From contig DGLA01000015.1 of NCBI GenBank assembly GCA_002387205.1, forward strand, positions 1 through 16,858: a stretch of DNA of 16,858 nt, given 5' to 3'. Every line of letters starts with the position of its first letter. Within the stretch, counting starts at the first letter, position 1. The translations under genes were made by a program, and so were the position numbers. The DNA comes from Stutzerimonas stutzeri (GTDB lineage Bacteria; Pseudomonadota; Gammaproteobacteria; Pseudomonadales; Pseudomonadaceae). Below, piece by piece: positions 1 through 7,679 of the stretch. The notes under the pieces are model-generated. The model saw only the letters and a list, made by a program, of their open reading frames with translations, was not told the DNA's origin and ran no database searches.

Positions 1-15
1 GCTACCGAGGAGCTT

Positions 16-1296
16 ATGAGCAAGACCAACGAATCCCTGATGCAACGCCGTGTCGCCGCCGTTCCCCGTGGCGTCGGCCAGATCCACCCGATCTTTGCCG
101 ACCACGCGAAGAACAGCAGCGTGGTGGATGTGGAGGGCCGCGAGTTCATCGATTTCGCCGGCGGCATCGCCGTGCTGAATACCGGCCACCTGCACCCGAA
201 GATCGTCAAGGCGGTGGAAGACCAGCTGCACAAGCTCACCCACACCTGCTTCCAGGTGCTGGCCTACGAGCCGTACGTCGAGCTGTGCGAGAAGATCAAC
301 GCGCGGGTGCCGGGTGATTTCGCCAAGAAGACCCTGCTGGTCACCACCGGCTCCGAGGCCGTGGAGAACGCGGTGAAGATCGCCCGCGCCGCCACCGGCC
401 GTGCCGGCGTGATTGCCTTCACCGGCGCCTATCACGGCCGCACCATGATGACCCTCGGCCTGACCGGCAAGGTCGCCCCGTACTCCGCCGGCATGGGCCT
501 GATGCCGGGCGGGATCTTCCGTGCGCAGTATCCCTGCGCAATCCATGGTGTCAGCGTCGATGAATCGATCGCCAGCATCGAGCGCATCTTCAAGAACGAT
601 GCTGAGCCGCGCGACATCGCCGCGATCATCGTCGAACCGGTGCAGGGCGAGGGCGGCTTCAATGTCGCGCCGAAGGTTTTCATGGCCCGCCTGCGCGCGC
701 TCTGCGACGAGCACGGCATCCTGCTGATCGCCGACGAGGTGCAGACCGGCGCCGGGCGCACCGGCACCTTCTTCGCCATGGAGCAGATGGGCGTGGTTGC
801 CGACCTGACCACCTTCGCCAAGTCCGTCGGCGGCGGCTTCCCGATCGCCGGCGTGTGCGGCAAGGCCGAGATCATGGATGCCATCGCACCCGGCGGCCTG
901 GGCGGCACCTATGCCGGCAACCCGCTGTCCTGCGCGGCGGCGCTGGCGGTCATGGAAATCTTCGAGGAGGAGCACCTGCTCGACCGCTGCAAGGCGGTGG
1001 CGGAGAAGCTCACCGCCGGCCTCAAGGCGATCCAGGCCAAGCACAAGGAGATCGGCGAGGTGCGCGGCCTCGGCGCGATGATCGCCATCGAGCTGTTCGA
1101 GGATGGCGACCTGGCGCGACCGGCCGCGGCGCTGACGTCGCAGATCGTCGCCCGGGCGCGGGAGAAGGGCTTGATCCTGCTGTCCTGCGGTACCTACTAC
1201 AACGTGCTGCGCGTGCTGGTGCCGCTGACCGTCGAGGACGAGCTGCTCGAGCGCGGCTTGGCCATCCTCGGCGAGTGTTTCGACGAGCTGACCTGA
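16..1296 (+). CDS. gabT: 4-aminobutyrate (GABA) aminotransferase
   Basis: Cytosolic PLP enzyme that moves the amino group of GABA to 2-oxoglutarate, giving succinate semialdehyde and glutamate; in the GABA shunt GabD then oxidises the product. The 426-residue protein has the full class III aminotransferase layout: GSEAVENAVKIARA near residue 113 (PLP phosphate contact), GAYHGRT near 141, IVEPVQGEGG near 206, LLIADEVQTG with Asp240 and Gln243 (cofactor ring), and the Schiff-base Lys269 in TTFAKSVGGGFP. Length and lysine position match E. coli GabT (Lys268). The ATG follows a GAGGAG ribosome site at 7-12. Upstream sequence is cut off, so a partner gabD cannot be seen. 5-Aminovalerate aminotransferase (DavT) is a close paralogue and cannot be excluded from sequence alone. 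Confidence 0.9.
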   Translation: MSKTNESLMQRRVAAVPRGVGQIHPIFADHAKNSSVVDVEGREFIDFAGGIAVLNTGHLHPKIVKAVEDQLHKLTHTCFQVLAYEPYVELCEKINARVPGDFAKKTLLVTTGSEAVENAVKIARAATGRAGVIAFTGAYHGRTMMTLGLTGKVAPYSAGMGLMPGGIFRAQYPCAIHGVSVDESIASIERIFKNDAEPRDIAAIIVEPVQGEGGFNVAPKVFMARLRALCDEHGILLIADEVQTGAGRTGTFFAMEQMGVVADLTTFAKSVGGGFPIAGVCGKAEIMDAIAPGGLGGTYAGNPLSCAAALAVMEIFEEEHLLDRCKAVAEKLTAGLKAIQAKHKEIGEVRGLGAMIAIELFEDGDLARPAAALTSQIVARAREKGLILLSCGTYYNVLRVLVPLTVEDELLERGLAILGECFDELT

Positions 1297-1304
1297 TCCG
1301 ACCT

Positions 1305-1341
1305 GGCGCGCCGGCATTCCTGAGCGGATGTCAGGCGCGCC
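1305..1341. terminator. GGCGCGCC inverted repeat between gabT and rpe
   Basis: Two copies of the self-complementary octamer GGCGCGCC (1305-1312 and 1334-1341) flank a smaller CCTGA/TCAGG inverted repeat. The transcript could fold into a GC-rich hairpin just after the gabT stop. There is no T tract, so reading it as a terminator is an inference from position only. Confidence 0.3.
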
Positions 1342-1399
1342 GCAACCCTGACCCCTCGGGTACAATGCGCGGCATCTTGCCGTGCTACCCGAGGTCGTC

Positions 1400-2074
1400 A
1401 TGCAGCCGTTCGCCATCGCCCCTTCGATTCTTTCCGCCAATTTCGCCCGCCTGGGCGAGGAAGTGGACAACGTGCTGGCCGCCGGCGCCGACATCGTCCA
1501 TTTCGACGTGATGGACAACCACTACGTGCCAAACCTGACCATCGGCCCGATGGTCTGCTCGGCGCTGCGCAAGCATGGCGTCACCGCGCCCATCGACGTG
1601 CACCTGATGGTCAAGCCGGTGGATCGCATGATCGGCGACTTCCTCGAGGCCGGCGCGACTTACATCACCTTCCACCCGGAAGCCTCCGAGCACATCGACC
1701 GTTCGCTGCAGCTGATCAAGGACGGCGGCGCCAAGGCCGGGCTGGTGTTCAATCCGGCGACACCGCTGGACGTACTCAAGTACGTCATGGACAAGGTCGA
1801 CATGGTCCTGCTGATGAGCGTCAACCCCGGCTTCGGCGGGCAGAAGTTCATCCCCAACACCCTGGACAAACTGCGCGAGGCGCGCGCTCTGATCGACGCC
1901 AGCGGACGCGAGATCCGCCTGGAGATCGATGGCGGCGTGAATCCGAAGAACATCCGCGAGATCGCCGCAGCAGGCGCCGACACCTTTGTCGCCGGCTCGG
2001 CCATCTTCAACCAGCCGGACTACAAAGCGGTGATCGACCAGATGCGCGCCGAGCTGGCGCTGGCCCGCCCATGA
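1400..2074 (+). CDS. rpe: Ribulose-phosphate 3-epimerase
   Basis: Interconverts D-ribulose 5-phosphate and D-xylulose 5-phosphate in the pentose phosphate pathway (cytosolic TIM barrel). The 224-residue protein starts MQPFAIAPSILSANFARLG, the usual N-terminus of the family. It keeps the metal and catalytic motifs HFDVMDNHYVPNLT, DVHLMV, ITFHPEAS, LMSVNPGFGGQKF and LEIDGGVNP, and the phosphate-binding end FVAGSAIF. An in-frame ATG exists at 1382, but the start at 1400 is chosen because GAGG (1391-1394) sits 5 nt before it and the family begins there. The stop overlaps the gph start (ATGA at 2071-2074), which points to coupled translation. Length equals the usual 224-225 residues. Confidence 0.95.
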   Translation: MQPFAIAPSILSANFARLGEEVDNVLAAGADIVHFDVMDNHYVPNLTIGPMVCSALRKHGVTAPIDVHLMVKPVDRMIGDFLEAGATYITFHPEASEHIDRSLQLIKDGGAKAGLVFNPATPLDVLKYVMDKVDMVLLMSVNPGFGGQKFIPNTLDKLREARALIDASGREIRLEIDGGVNPKNIREIAAAGADTFVAGSAIFNQPDYKAVIDQMRAELALARP

Positions 2075-2772
2075 CTCGCCTGGAGCAACTGTTCGACGGC
2101 ACGCTACCGCGGCTGGTGATGTTCGATCTGGACGGCACCCTGATGGACTCGGTACCGGACCTGGCGGCCGCGGTGGACAAGATGCTGATGCTGCTCGGCC
2201 GCCCACCGGCCGGTGTGGCCCGCGTGCGCGACTGGGTCGGCAACGGTTCGCGAGTGCTGGTGCGCCGCGCATTGGCCGGTCAGCTGGACCATGACGGTGT
2301 GGCCGACGAGCTAGCCGACGAGGCGCTGGCGCTGTTCATGCAGGCCTACGCCGGCGGCCACGAGCTGACCGCTGTCTATCCGGGGGTGCGTGAATGTCTG
2401 GACTGGCTGCGCGAGCGGGAGGTGAAGCTCGCGATCATCACCAACAAGCCGGCGCAGTTCATCGAACCGCTGCTGGAGGAGAAGGGGCTGGCTGGTTATT
2501 TCCAGTGGCTGGTCGGTGGTGACACGCTGCCTCAGCAGAAGCCTGATCCGGCGGCGTTATTGTGGGTCATGGGTGAGGCTGCGGTCGAACCGGTCGCTTC
2601 GCTGTTCGTCGGCGATTCGCGCAATGACGTCCGTGCCGCGAAAGCGGCGTCCGTTCCCTGTGTCGCGCTGACATATGGCTACAACCACGGCGATCCCATC
2701 GCTGATGAGGAGCCTGCGCTGGTGCTCGATGACCTGCGCGAGCTGGTTGCTTCGGTTTCGGGGCTGCGCTAG
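2071..2772 (+). CDS. gph: Phosphoglycolate phosphatase (HAD family)
   Basis: Hydrolyses 2-phosphoglycolate, a by-product of DNA 3'-end repair, to glycolate. The 233-residue protein has the HAD-superfamily motifs in order: motif I FDLDGTLMDS with nucleophile Asp19 and Asp21, a helical cap (about residues 35-105), motif II with Thr124 in IITNKP, motif III Lys157 in QKPDP, and motif IV GDSRNDV with Asp182 and Asp186. It overlaps rpe by 4 nt, and rpe-gph is a widespread pairing in proteobacteria. Its 3' end appears to hold the promoter for the trp leader. Members of this family vary in substrate, so the exact substrate is inferred from context and similarity. Confidence 0.9.
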   Translation: MTRLEQLFDGTLPRLVMFDLDGTLMDSVPDLAAAVDKMLMLLGRPPAGVARVRDWVGNGSRVLVRRALAGQLDHDGVADELADEALALFMQAYAGGHELTAVYPGVRECLDWLREREVKLAIITNKPAQFIEPLLEEKGLAGYFQWLVGGDTLPQQKPDPAALLWVMGEAAVEPVASLFVGDSRNDVRAAKAASVPCVALTYGYNHGDPIADEEPALVLDDLRELVASVSGLR

Positions 2773-2775
2773 TGT
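2747..2775 (+). promoter_or_regulatory. Candidate sigma-70 promoter for the trp leader
   Basis: TTGCTT (2747-2752), a 17-nt spacer and TAGTGT (2770-2775) lie at the end of gph. Initiation near 2782 would place the leader-peptide start about 33 nt into the transcript. The -10 box is only a moderate match, so read-through from rpe-gph is also possible. Confidence 0.35.
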
Positions 2776-2814
2776 GGCCCCTGTCCTCTGAACCCCCCCA
2801 GACGAGATCAGATC

Positions 2815-2883
2815 GTGGTGGTCACCCGCAAACAATGGATGAATGTCATCAAGGCCCTGGCCCGTTGGCGCTGGCGCGCCTGA
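2815..2883 (+). CDS. trpL: trp operon leader peptide
   Basis: A 22-codon reading frame (GTG start) that ends RWRWRA and stop; it carries three Trp codons (2836, 2866 and 2872), two of them separated only by Arg. A run of Trp codons in a short frame just upstream of trpE is the hallmark of ribosome-mediated attenuation: scarce charged tRNA-Trp stalls the ribosome and changes the downstream RNA fold. Attenuation of trpE and trpGDC has been reported in P. putida, as I recall. The start is uncertain: GTG at 2815 has a weak CGAG about 7 nt upstream, GTG at 2818 is possible, and ATG at 2839 (14 residues) lacks a ribosome site. No other gene explains this region. Confidence 0.65.
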   Translation: MVVTRKQWMNVIKALARWRWRA

Positions 2884-2905
2884 CATCTTCTGCCGGCTCG
2901 GCCGG
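2867..2905 (+). promoter_or_regulatory. Candidate trp attenuator hairpins
   Basis: Two hairpins follow one another. GGCGC-TGGC-GCGCC (2867-2880) covers the last Trp codons of the leader peptide. CCGGC-TCG-GCCGG (2893-2905) lies 9 nt after its stop and is followed by TACGTTTGC, a poor U tract. CTGGCC (2857-2862) can pair with GGCCGG (2900-2905) and would disrupt the second hairpin, a possible antiterminator. All pairings were found by eye, with no energies computed. Confidence 0.4.
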
Positions 2906-2952
2906 TACGTTTGCAATCGACCCAATTAGCTCCCTCCGACCACGAGGCTGAC

Positions 2953-4437
2953 ATGACCCGCGAAGAATTCCTGCGTTTGGCCGCCGAAGGCCACAACCGC
3001 ATTCCCCTGTCGTTCGAGACGCTCGCCGATTTCGATACGCCGCTGACGCTCTATCTCAAACTGGCCGACGCGCCCAATTCCTACCTGCTCGAATCCGTGC
3101 AGGGCGGCGAGAAGTGGGGGCGATATTCCATTATCGGCCTGCCGTGCCGCACCGTGCTCAGGGTGCACGATCATCGAATCAGCGTGACCACCGACGGCTT
3201 CGAGACCGAGGCCTGTGAGATCGAGGATCCGCTGGCCTTCGTCGAAGCCTTCCAGCAGCGCTATCGCGTGGCGCCGGTCGAAGGGTTGCCGCGGTTCAAC
3301 GGTGGCCTTGTGGGCTACTTCGGTTACGACAGCGTGCGCTATGTGGAGCGCAAGCTGGCGACCTGCCCCAACCCCGATCCGCTGGGCACGCCGGATATCC
3401 TCCTGATGGTCTCCGATGCGGTAGTGGTGTTCGACAACCTCGCCGGCAAGCTGCACTGCATCGTGCTGGCCGACCCAGGGCAGCCGGACGCCTATGAGGC
3501 GGGGCAGGCGAAACTTCAGGCGCTGCGCGAAAAGCTGCGCCAGTCGATCACCCCGCGCCTGGGTCTGGACTTCGAAAAGAGCAACGGCGCCGAACCGAGC
3601 TTCCGCTCCAGTTTCAGCCGCGAGGACTATGAGCAGGCGGTCAACCGTATCAAGGACTACATCCTTGCCGGGGACTGCATGCAAGTGGTGATTTCCCAGC
3701 GCATGTCGATTCCGTTCGAGGCGGCGCCGATCGATCTTTACCGCGCGCTGCGCTGCTTCAACCCGACGCCTTATATGTACTTCTTCAACTTCGGCGACTT
3801 CCACGTTGTGGGTTCGTCGCCGGAAGTGCTGGTGCGGGTCGAGGAGGGACTGGTCACGGTCCGCCCCATCGCCGGTACCCGTCCACGCGGGGCTAACGAG
3901 GAAGCCGATCTTGCGCTGGAAAAGGACTTGCTCGGCGACGCCAAGGAGCTCGCCGAACACCTGATGCTGATCGACCTGGGCCGTAACGATGTAGGCCGCG
4001 TCGCCGAAAACGGGTCGGTGCGGCTGACCGAGAAGATGGTCATCGAGCGCTATTCCAACGTCATGCACATCGTTTCCAACGTCACCGGCCAGCTCAAGGC
4101 GCCGCTGACGGCGATGGATGCGCTTCGCGCCATCTTGCCGGCGGGCACCCTGTCCGGCGCGCCGAAGATTCGCGCCATGGAAATCATCGATGAGCTGGAG
4201 CCGGTTAAACGCGGTGTCTACGGCGGCGCCGTCGGCTATCTGGCCTGGAACGGCAACATGGATACCGCTATCGCCATCCGTACCGCAGTGATCAAGGATG
4301 GCGAACTCCACGTGCAGGCGGGCGCCGGCATCGTGGCCGATTCGCAGCCAACGCTGGAGTGGGAAGAAACGCTCAACAAACGCCGCGCCATGTTCCGCGC
4401 GGTCGCCCTGGCCGAACGCGACCAGCAGGAGAACTGA
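2953..4437 (+). CDS. trpE: Anthranilate synthase component I
   Basis: Large subunit of anthranilate synthase: chorismate plus ammonia or glutamine-derived ammonia gives anthranilate and pyruvate, the first committed step of tryptophan synthesis. It works as a complex with TrpG. The 494-residue protein has the N-terminal feedback site LLES (residues 45-48) and the chorismate-binding domain motifs IAGTRPRG, DLGRNDVGR, AGTLSGAPKIRAME, YGGAVGYLAWNG and VQAGAGIVADSQP. The frame extends upstream to a TTG at 2911, but ATG 2953 is preferred because GAGG sits at 2944-2947 and the family begins MTREEF. It is followed after 2 nt by trpG. The leader peptide upstream suggests control by attenuation, and LLES suggests inhibition by tryptophan. 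Confidence 0.96.
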   Translation: MTREEFLRLAAEGHNRIPLSFETLADFDTPLTLYLKLADAPNSYLLESVQGGEKWGRYSIIGLPCRTVLRVHDHRISVTTDGFETEACEIEDPLAFVEAFQQRYRVAPVEGLPRFNGGLVGYFGYDSVRYVERKLATCPNPDPLGTPDILLMVSDAVVVFDNLAGKLHCIVLADPGQPDAYEAGQAKLQALREKLRQSITPRLGLDFEKSNGAEPSFRSSFSREDYEQAVNRIKDYILAGDCMQVVISQRMSIPFEAAPIDLYRALRCFNPTPYMYFFNFGDFHVVGSSPEVLVRVEEGLVTVRPIAGTRPRGANEEADLALEKDLLGDAKELAEHLMLIDLGRNDVGRVAENGSVRLTEKMVIERYSNVMHIVSNVTGQLKAPLTAMDALRAILPAGTLSGAPKIRAMEIIDELEPVKRGVYGGAVGYLAWNGNMDTAIAIRTAVIKDGELHVQAGAGIVADSQPTLEWEETLNKRRAMFRAVALAERDQQEN

Positions 4438-4439
4438 TC

Positions 4440-5033
4440 ATGCTGTTGATGCTCGATAACTACGATTCCTTCACCTACAACGTTGTGCAGTACCTGGGCG
4501 AGTTGGGCGCGAACGTCAAGGTAGTGCGCAACGACGAGCTGAGCGTGGCCCAGATCGAGGCCTTGAATCCCGAGCGCATTGTCGTTTCGCCCGGCCCATG
4601 CACGCCGAACGAGGCGGGCGTCTCGCTGGAGCTGATCCGCCATTTCGCCGGCAAGTTGCCAATTCTGGGTGTCTGCCTCGGCCATCAGAGTATCGGCCAG
4701 GCGTTTGGCGGCGACGTGGTACGTGCCCGCCAGGTCATGCATGGCAAGACCAGTCCGGTTTTTCATGAAGATACAGGTGTGTTCGCCGGCCTGAACAATC
4801 CGGTCACCGTCACCCGTTACCATTCGCTGGTGGTCAAGCTGGAAACGCTACCGGACTGTCTGGAAGTCACCGCGTGGACGCGCAACGACGACGGCAGCGT
4901 CGATGAGATTATGGGCCTGCGGCACAAGACGCTGAATGTCGAAGGGGTTCAGTTTCACCCCGAATCGATCCTGACCGAGCAGGGCCATGAGCTGTTCGCC
5001 AATTTTCTGAAGCAGACCGGAGGCGTGCGCTGA
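4440..5033 (+). CDS. trpG: Anthranilate synthase component II (glutamine amidotransferase)
   Basis: Class I glutamine amidotransferase that supplies ammonia to TrpE. The 197-residue protein shows LDNYDSFTYN at the N-terminus, the oxyanion motif PGPCTP, the nucleophile Cys79 in GVCLGHQ, and the His173-Pro-Glu175 pair in FHPES, so the triad is complete. AGGAGA at 4427-4432, inside the end of trpE, is 7 nt before ATG 4440; an in-frame ATG also exists at 4449. Only 2 nt separate it from the trpE stop, and its stop overlaps the trpD start (TGATG). Some pseudomonads use the same subunit for 4-amino-4-deoxychorismate synthesis; that double role cannot be judged here. Confidence 0.95.
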   Translation: MLLMLDNYDSFTYNVVQYLGELGANVKVVRNDELSVAQIEALNPERIVVSPGPCTPNEAGVSLELIRHFAGKLPILGVCLGHQSIGQAFGGDVVRARQVMHGKTSPVFHEDTGVFAGLNNPVTVTRYHSLVVKLETLPDCLEVTAWTRNDDGSVDEIMGLRHKTLNVEGVQFHPESILTEQGHELFANFLKQTGGVR

Positions 5034-6079
5034 TGGATATCAAGGAAGCCCTCAACCGCATAGTCGGTCAGCTGGATCTGAGCACCGATGAGATGAAGGC
5101 GGTGATGCGCCAGATCATGACCGGTCAGTGCACCGATGCGCAGATTGGCGCCTTCCTCATGGGCATGCGCATGAAGAGCGAAACCATCGATGAGATCGTC
5201 GGTGCCGTGCAGGTCATGCGGGAACTCGCTGCACCGGTCCATTTCGACACCCATCGCCTGGTGGATACATGCGGGACGGGCGGCGACGGTATGAATATCT
5301 TCAACGTCTCGACTGCTGCTGCATTTGTCGTGGCGGCTGCCGGCGGCAAGGTGGCCAAGCATGGCAACCGGGCAGTTTCCGGCAAGAGCGGAAGCGCCGA
5401 CCTGCTCGAAGCGGCGGGTGTCTATCTCGATCTGAGCCCCGAGCAGGTTGCACGCAGCGTCGATGCGGTAGGTGTCGGTTTCATGTTCGCCCCAGCCCAC
5501 CACGGCGCAATGAAGTACGCCGCCGGGCCACGCCGCGAACTCGGTTTGCGCACCCTGTTCAACATCCTCGGTCCTATGTCCAACCCGGCGGGCGTGAAGC
5601 ATCAGGTACTCGGCGTGTTCAGCAAGGAACTCTGCCGGCCCATGGCCGAAGTGCTCGCGCGCCTTGGTAGCGAGCACGTGCTGGTTGTTCATGCCCAGGA
5701 CGGCCTGGATGAAATCAGCCTGGCCGCACCTACCTACGTAGCCGAGCTGAAAGGGGGCGAGATCAGCGAGTACCGTATCCAGCCGGAAGACTTTGGTATC
5801 AAGAGCCAGAGCCTGATTGGTCTCAGCGTGGAAGATGCGCAGGGTTCGCTGGCGCTGATTCGTGATGCACTGGGTCGGCGTAAGACTGAAAATGGCCAGA
5901 AGGCAGCCGACATGATCGTGCTTAACGCTGGTGCTGCGCTCTACGCGGCGGATGTGGCCAGTAGCCTCAAGCAGGGCATCGAGATCGCCCATGACGCGCT
6001 TCATACAGGGCTGGCCCGTGACAAGCTCGAGGAGCTGGTGTCATTCACCGTAGTGTTCAAGCAGGAGCAGCCGCGATGA
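5033..6079 (+). CDS. trpD: Anthranilate phosphoribosyltransferase
   Basis: Transfers the phosphoribosyl group of PRPP to anthranilate, the second step of tryptophan synthesis. The 348-residue protein has an N-terminal helical domain and the PRPP-binding motif GTGGDG (residues 81-86), followed by NVSTAAAFVVAAAGGKVAKH, GNRAVSGKSGSADLLEA and the HHGAMKYA...LGLRTLFNILGPM block. Length is normal and the protein is not fused to TrpG as it is in E. coli. The start codon overlaps the trpG stop by one base, and its stop overlaps the trpC start (ATGA), so translation of trpGDC is probably coupled. Confidence 0.96.
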   Translation: MDIKEALNRIVGQLDLSTDEMKAVMRQIMTGQCTDAQIGAFLMGMRMKSETIDEIVGAVQVMRELAAPVHFDTHRLVDTCGTGGDGMNIFNVSTAAAFVVAAAGGKVAKHGNRAVSGKSGSADLLEAAGVYLDLSPEQVARSVDAVGVGFMFAPAHHGAMKYAAGPRRELGLRTLFNILGPMSNPAGVKHQVLGVFSKELCRPMAEVLARLGSEHVLVVHAQDGLDEISLAAPTYVAELKGGEISEYRIQPEDFGIKSQSLIGLSVEDAQGSLALIRDALGRRKTENGQKAADMIVLNAGAALYAADVASSLKQGIEIAHDALHTGLARDKLEELVSFTVVFKQEQPR

Positions 6080-6909
6080 GCGTACCGACGATTCTGGAAA
6101 AGATCATCGCACGCAAGCACGAGGAAGTGGCTGAGCGACAGCTGCGGACTAGCCTGGGTGAGCTGGAGGTGCTGGCTGGAGGAGCCGATCCGGTACGGGG
6201 TTTCGCGCGCCGTATGCAGGAGCAGGTCGGCAGCAAGCGACCAGCAGTGATTGCCGAGGTGAAGAAGGCCTCACCCAGCAAAGGTGTGCTGCGCGCAGAG
6301 TTCCATCCGGCCGAGATTGCTCGAAGCTACGAAGCGGGTGGTGCGACATGTCTTTCCGTGTTGACCGACGTCGACTTCTTCCAGGGAGCCGATGACTATC
6401 TCAAGCAAGCCCGGGCCGCCTGTTCTTTGCCAGTGATTCGCAAGGATTTCATGGTCGACCCGTACCAGGTCGTCGAGGCGCGAGCACTCGGCGCAGACTG
6501 CATCCTGTTGATCGCCGCAGCGTTGGACGATGTCCTGATGAAGGAGCTGGCAGACGTCGCTGCCACGCAAGGGCTCGATGTACTGGTGGAGGTGCATGAT
6601 GGCCAGGAGCTTGAGCGCGCGCTGCGCCTGTCGACACCGCTGCTAGGTATCAACAACCGGAATCTCCATACCTTTGATGTGAGTCTTGAGACAACACTGG
6701 ATCTGTTGCCGCGCATCCCGCGCGATCGCACGGTGATTACTGAAAGTGGCGTGCTCCATCGCGCCGACGTTCAGCTGATGGAGATCAATGGGGTACACGC
6801 GTTTCTGGTCGGAGAAGCCTTCATGCGGGCGGAGCAGCCGGGGCTGGAGCTTCAGCGGCTGTTCTTTCCGGGGCGCGGCAGGCCCATCACCGCAGCCGAT
6901 CCAGATTGA
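6076..6909 (+). CDS. trpC: Indole-3-glycerol phosphate synthase
   Basis: Closes the indole ring of CdRP (the carboxyphenylamino-deoxyribulose phosphate) to give indole-3-glycerol phosphate. The 277-residue TIM barrel keeps the catalytic residues: Glu61 and Lys63 in IAEVKKASPSKG, Lys123 in RKDFMVDPYQV, then LVEVHD, GINNRNLHTF, ITESGV and FLVGEAFM. It is monofunctional, with no PRAI (TrpF) domain, as usual in Pseudomonas. It overlaps trpD by 4 nt and is the last gene of the run; a strong hairpin follows 7 nt after its stop. Isomerase TrpF and synthase TrpBA are not in this window. Confidence 0.96.
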   Translation: MSVPTILEKIIARKHEEVAERQLRTSLGELEVLAGGADPVRGFARRMQEQVGSKRPAVIAEVKKASPSKGVLRAEFHPAEIARSYEAGGATCLSVLTDVDFFQGADDYLKQARAACSLPVIRKDFMVDPYQVVEARALGADCILLIAAALDDVLMKELADVAATQGLDVLVEVHDGQELERALRLSTPLLGINNRNLHTFDVSLETTLDLLPRIPRDRTVITESGVLHRADVQLMEINGVHAFLVGEAFMRAEQPGLELQRLFFPGRGRPITAADPD

Positions 6910-6916
6910 TCACCTC

Positions 6917-6950
6917 ATGAACAAGCCGGCCCCCCAGCCGGCTCGTTCAT
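6917..6950. terminator. Hairpin between convergent trpC and vfr
   Basis: The arms ATGAAC-A-AGCCGGC and GCCGGCT-C-GTTCAT enclose a CCCCCA loop: 7 bp, one mismatch, then 6 bp. It lies exactly between two converging genes and would act on both strands. Neither side has a good T tract. Confidence 0.75.
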
Positions 6951-6966
6951 AGGTAGGGAGTGCACG

Positions 6967-7611
6967 TCAGCGAGTCCCGAAGACCACCATGGTCTTGCCC
7001 TTTACGTGTACCAGCCCTTGTGCTTCGAGGCTTTTCAGCACGCGCCCGACCATCTCGCGGGAGCAGCCAACGATACGGCCGATTTCCTGCCGCGTAATCT
7101 TGATCTGCATGCCATCCGGATGAGTCATGGCGTCCGGCTGCTTGCACAGGTCGAGCAGGGTGCGCGCAACACGGCCGGTGACGTCGAGAAAGGCCAGGTC
7201 GCCCACCTTGCGGGTGGTGTTGCGCAGGCGCTCAGCCATCTGGCTGCCCAGCGCATAGAGGATGTCGGGGTCCTGCTGGGTCAGTTCGCGGAACTTCGCA
7301 TAACTTACCTCGGCAACTTCGCACTCGGTCTTGGCGCGGACCCAGGCGCTGCGTTCCTTTTCGCTGCCTTCCTTTTCGAACAACCCCATCTCCCCGAAGA
7401 AGTCTCCCGAGTTGAGATAGGCAATGATCATCTCTCGTCCGTCATCATCTTCAATCAGGATGGTGACCGAACCTTTGACTATGAAGTAAAGAGTTTCAGA
7501 GCGATCACCTGCATAGATGATCGTGCTTTTGGCGGTATAGCGCCGTCGATGACAATGCGCGAGCAGTTTATCGAGGTTCTTGATCTTGGGCGTAAGTGTG
7601 ATAGCGACCAT
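6967..7611 (-). CDS. vfr: cAMP-responsive regulator Vfr (CRP family)
   Basis: Global transcription factor, the Pseudomonas counterpart of E. coli CRP; in P. aeruginosa it controls virulence, twitching and quorum-sensing genes. The 214 residues equal the P. aeruginosa Vfr length. The cyclic-nucleotide domain carries FFGEMGLF with Glu74 and the Arg87-Ser88 phosphate-binding pair, and Thr133 in NTT belongs to the dimer helix. The C-terminal helix-turn-helix (about residues 172-197) includes ITRQEIGRIVGCSREMVGRV, the CRP-type recognition helix. The ribosome site before ATG is weak. The gene is convergent with trpC and divergent from an OsmC-like gene. In a P. stutzeri-like species its regulon would differ from that of P. 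aeruginosa. Confidence 0.92.
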   Translation of the reverse strand: MVAITLTPKIKNLDKLLAHCHRRRYTAKSTIIYAGDRSETLYFIVKGSVTILIEDDDGREMIIAYLNSGDFFGEMGLFEKEGSEKERSAWVRAKTECEVAEVSYAKFRELTQQDPDILYALGSQMAERLRNTTRKVGDLAFLDVTGRVARTLLDLCKQPDAMTHPDGMQIKITRQEIGRIVGCSREMVGRVLKSLEAQGLVHVKGKTMVVFGTR

Positions 7612-7651
7612 GCTGAAGTCCCGGAGTTATATCCAATAAAAGGGCTTTCTT

Positions 7652-7679
7652 ATTATTTATGACTGAGTGCAGTTGTCAG
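7652..7679 (-). promoter_or_regulatory. Candidate sigma-70 promoter for vfr
   Basis: Read on the minus strand: CTGACA (7679-7674), a 16-nt spacer and AATAAT (7657-7652). Both boxes are five-of-six matches. Initiation near 7645 gives a leader of about 34 nt. Confidence 0.55.

Noticed and set aside
1361..1366. TACAAT as a -10 box for an rpe promoter
   Set aside because: No -35 box is visible at 16-18 nt upstream. It may be a weak promoter, but the evidence is a single hexamer.
1385..2272. 295-codon frame opposite rpe and gph
   Set aside because: It spans the overlap of two well-supported genes and resembles no known family.
2926..4311. Long open frame (461 codons) on the strand opposite trpE
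   Set aside because: It mirrors trpE in a high-GC genome, where antisense frames stay open by codon bias. It has no recognisable domain or ribosome site, and trpE is unmistakable.
4955..6004. Long open frame (349 codons) opposite trpD
   Set aside because: Same antisense shadow effect; trpD accounts for the DNA with all its motifs.
7006..7662. 218-codon plus-strand frame across vfr
   Set aside because: It is the complement of vfr, which has clear cyclic-nucleotide and helix-turn-helix motifs.
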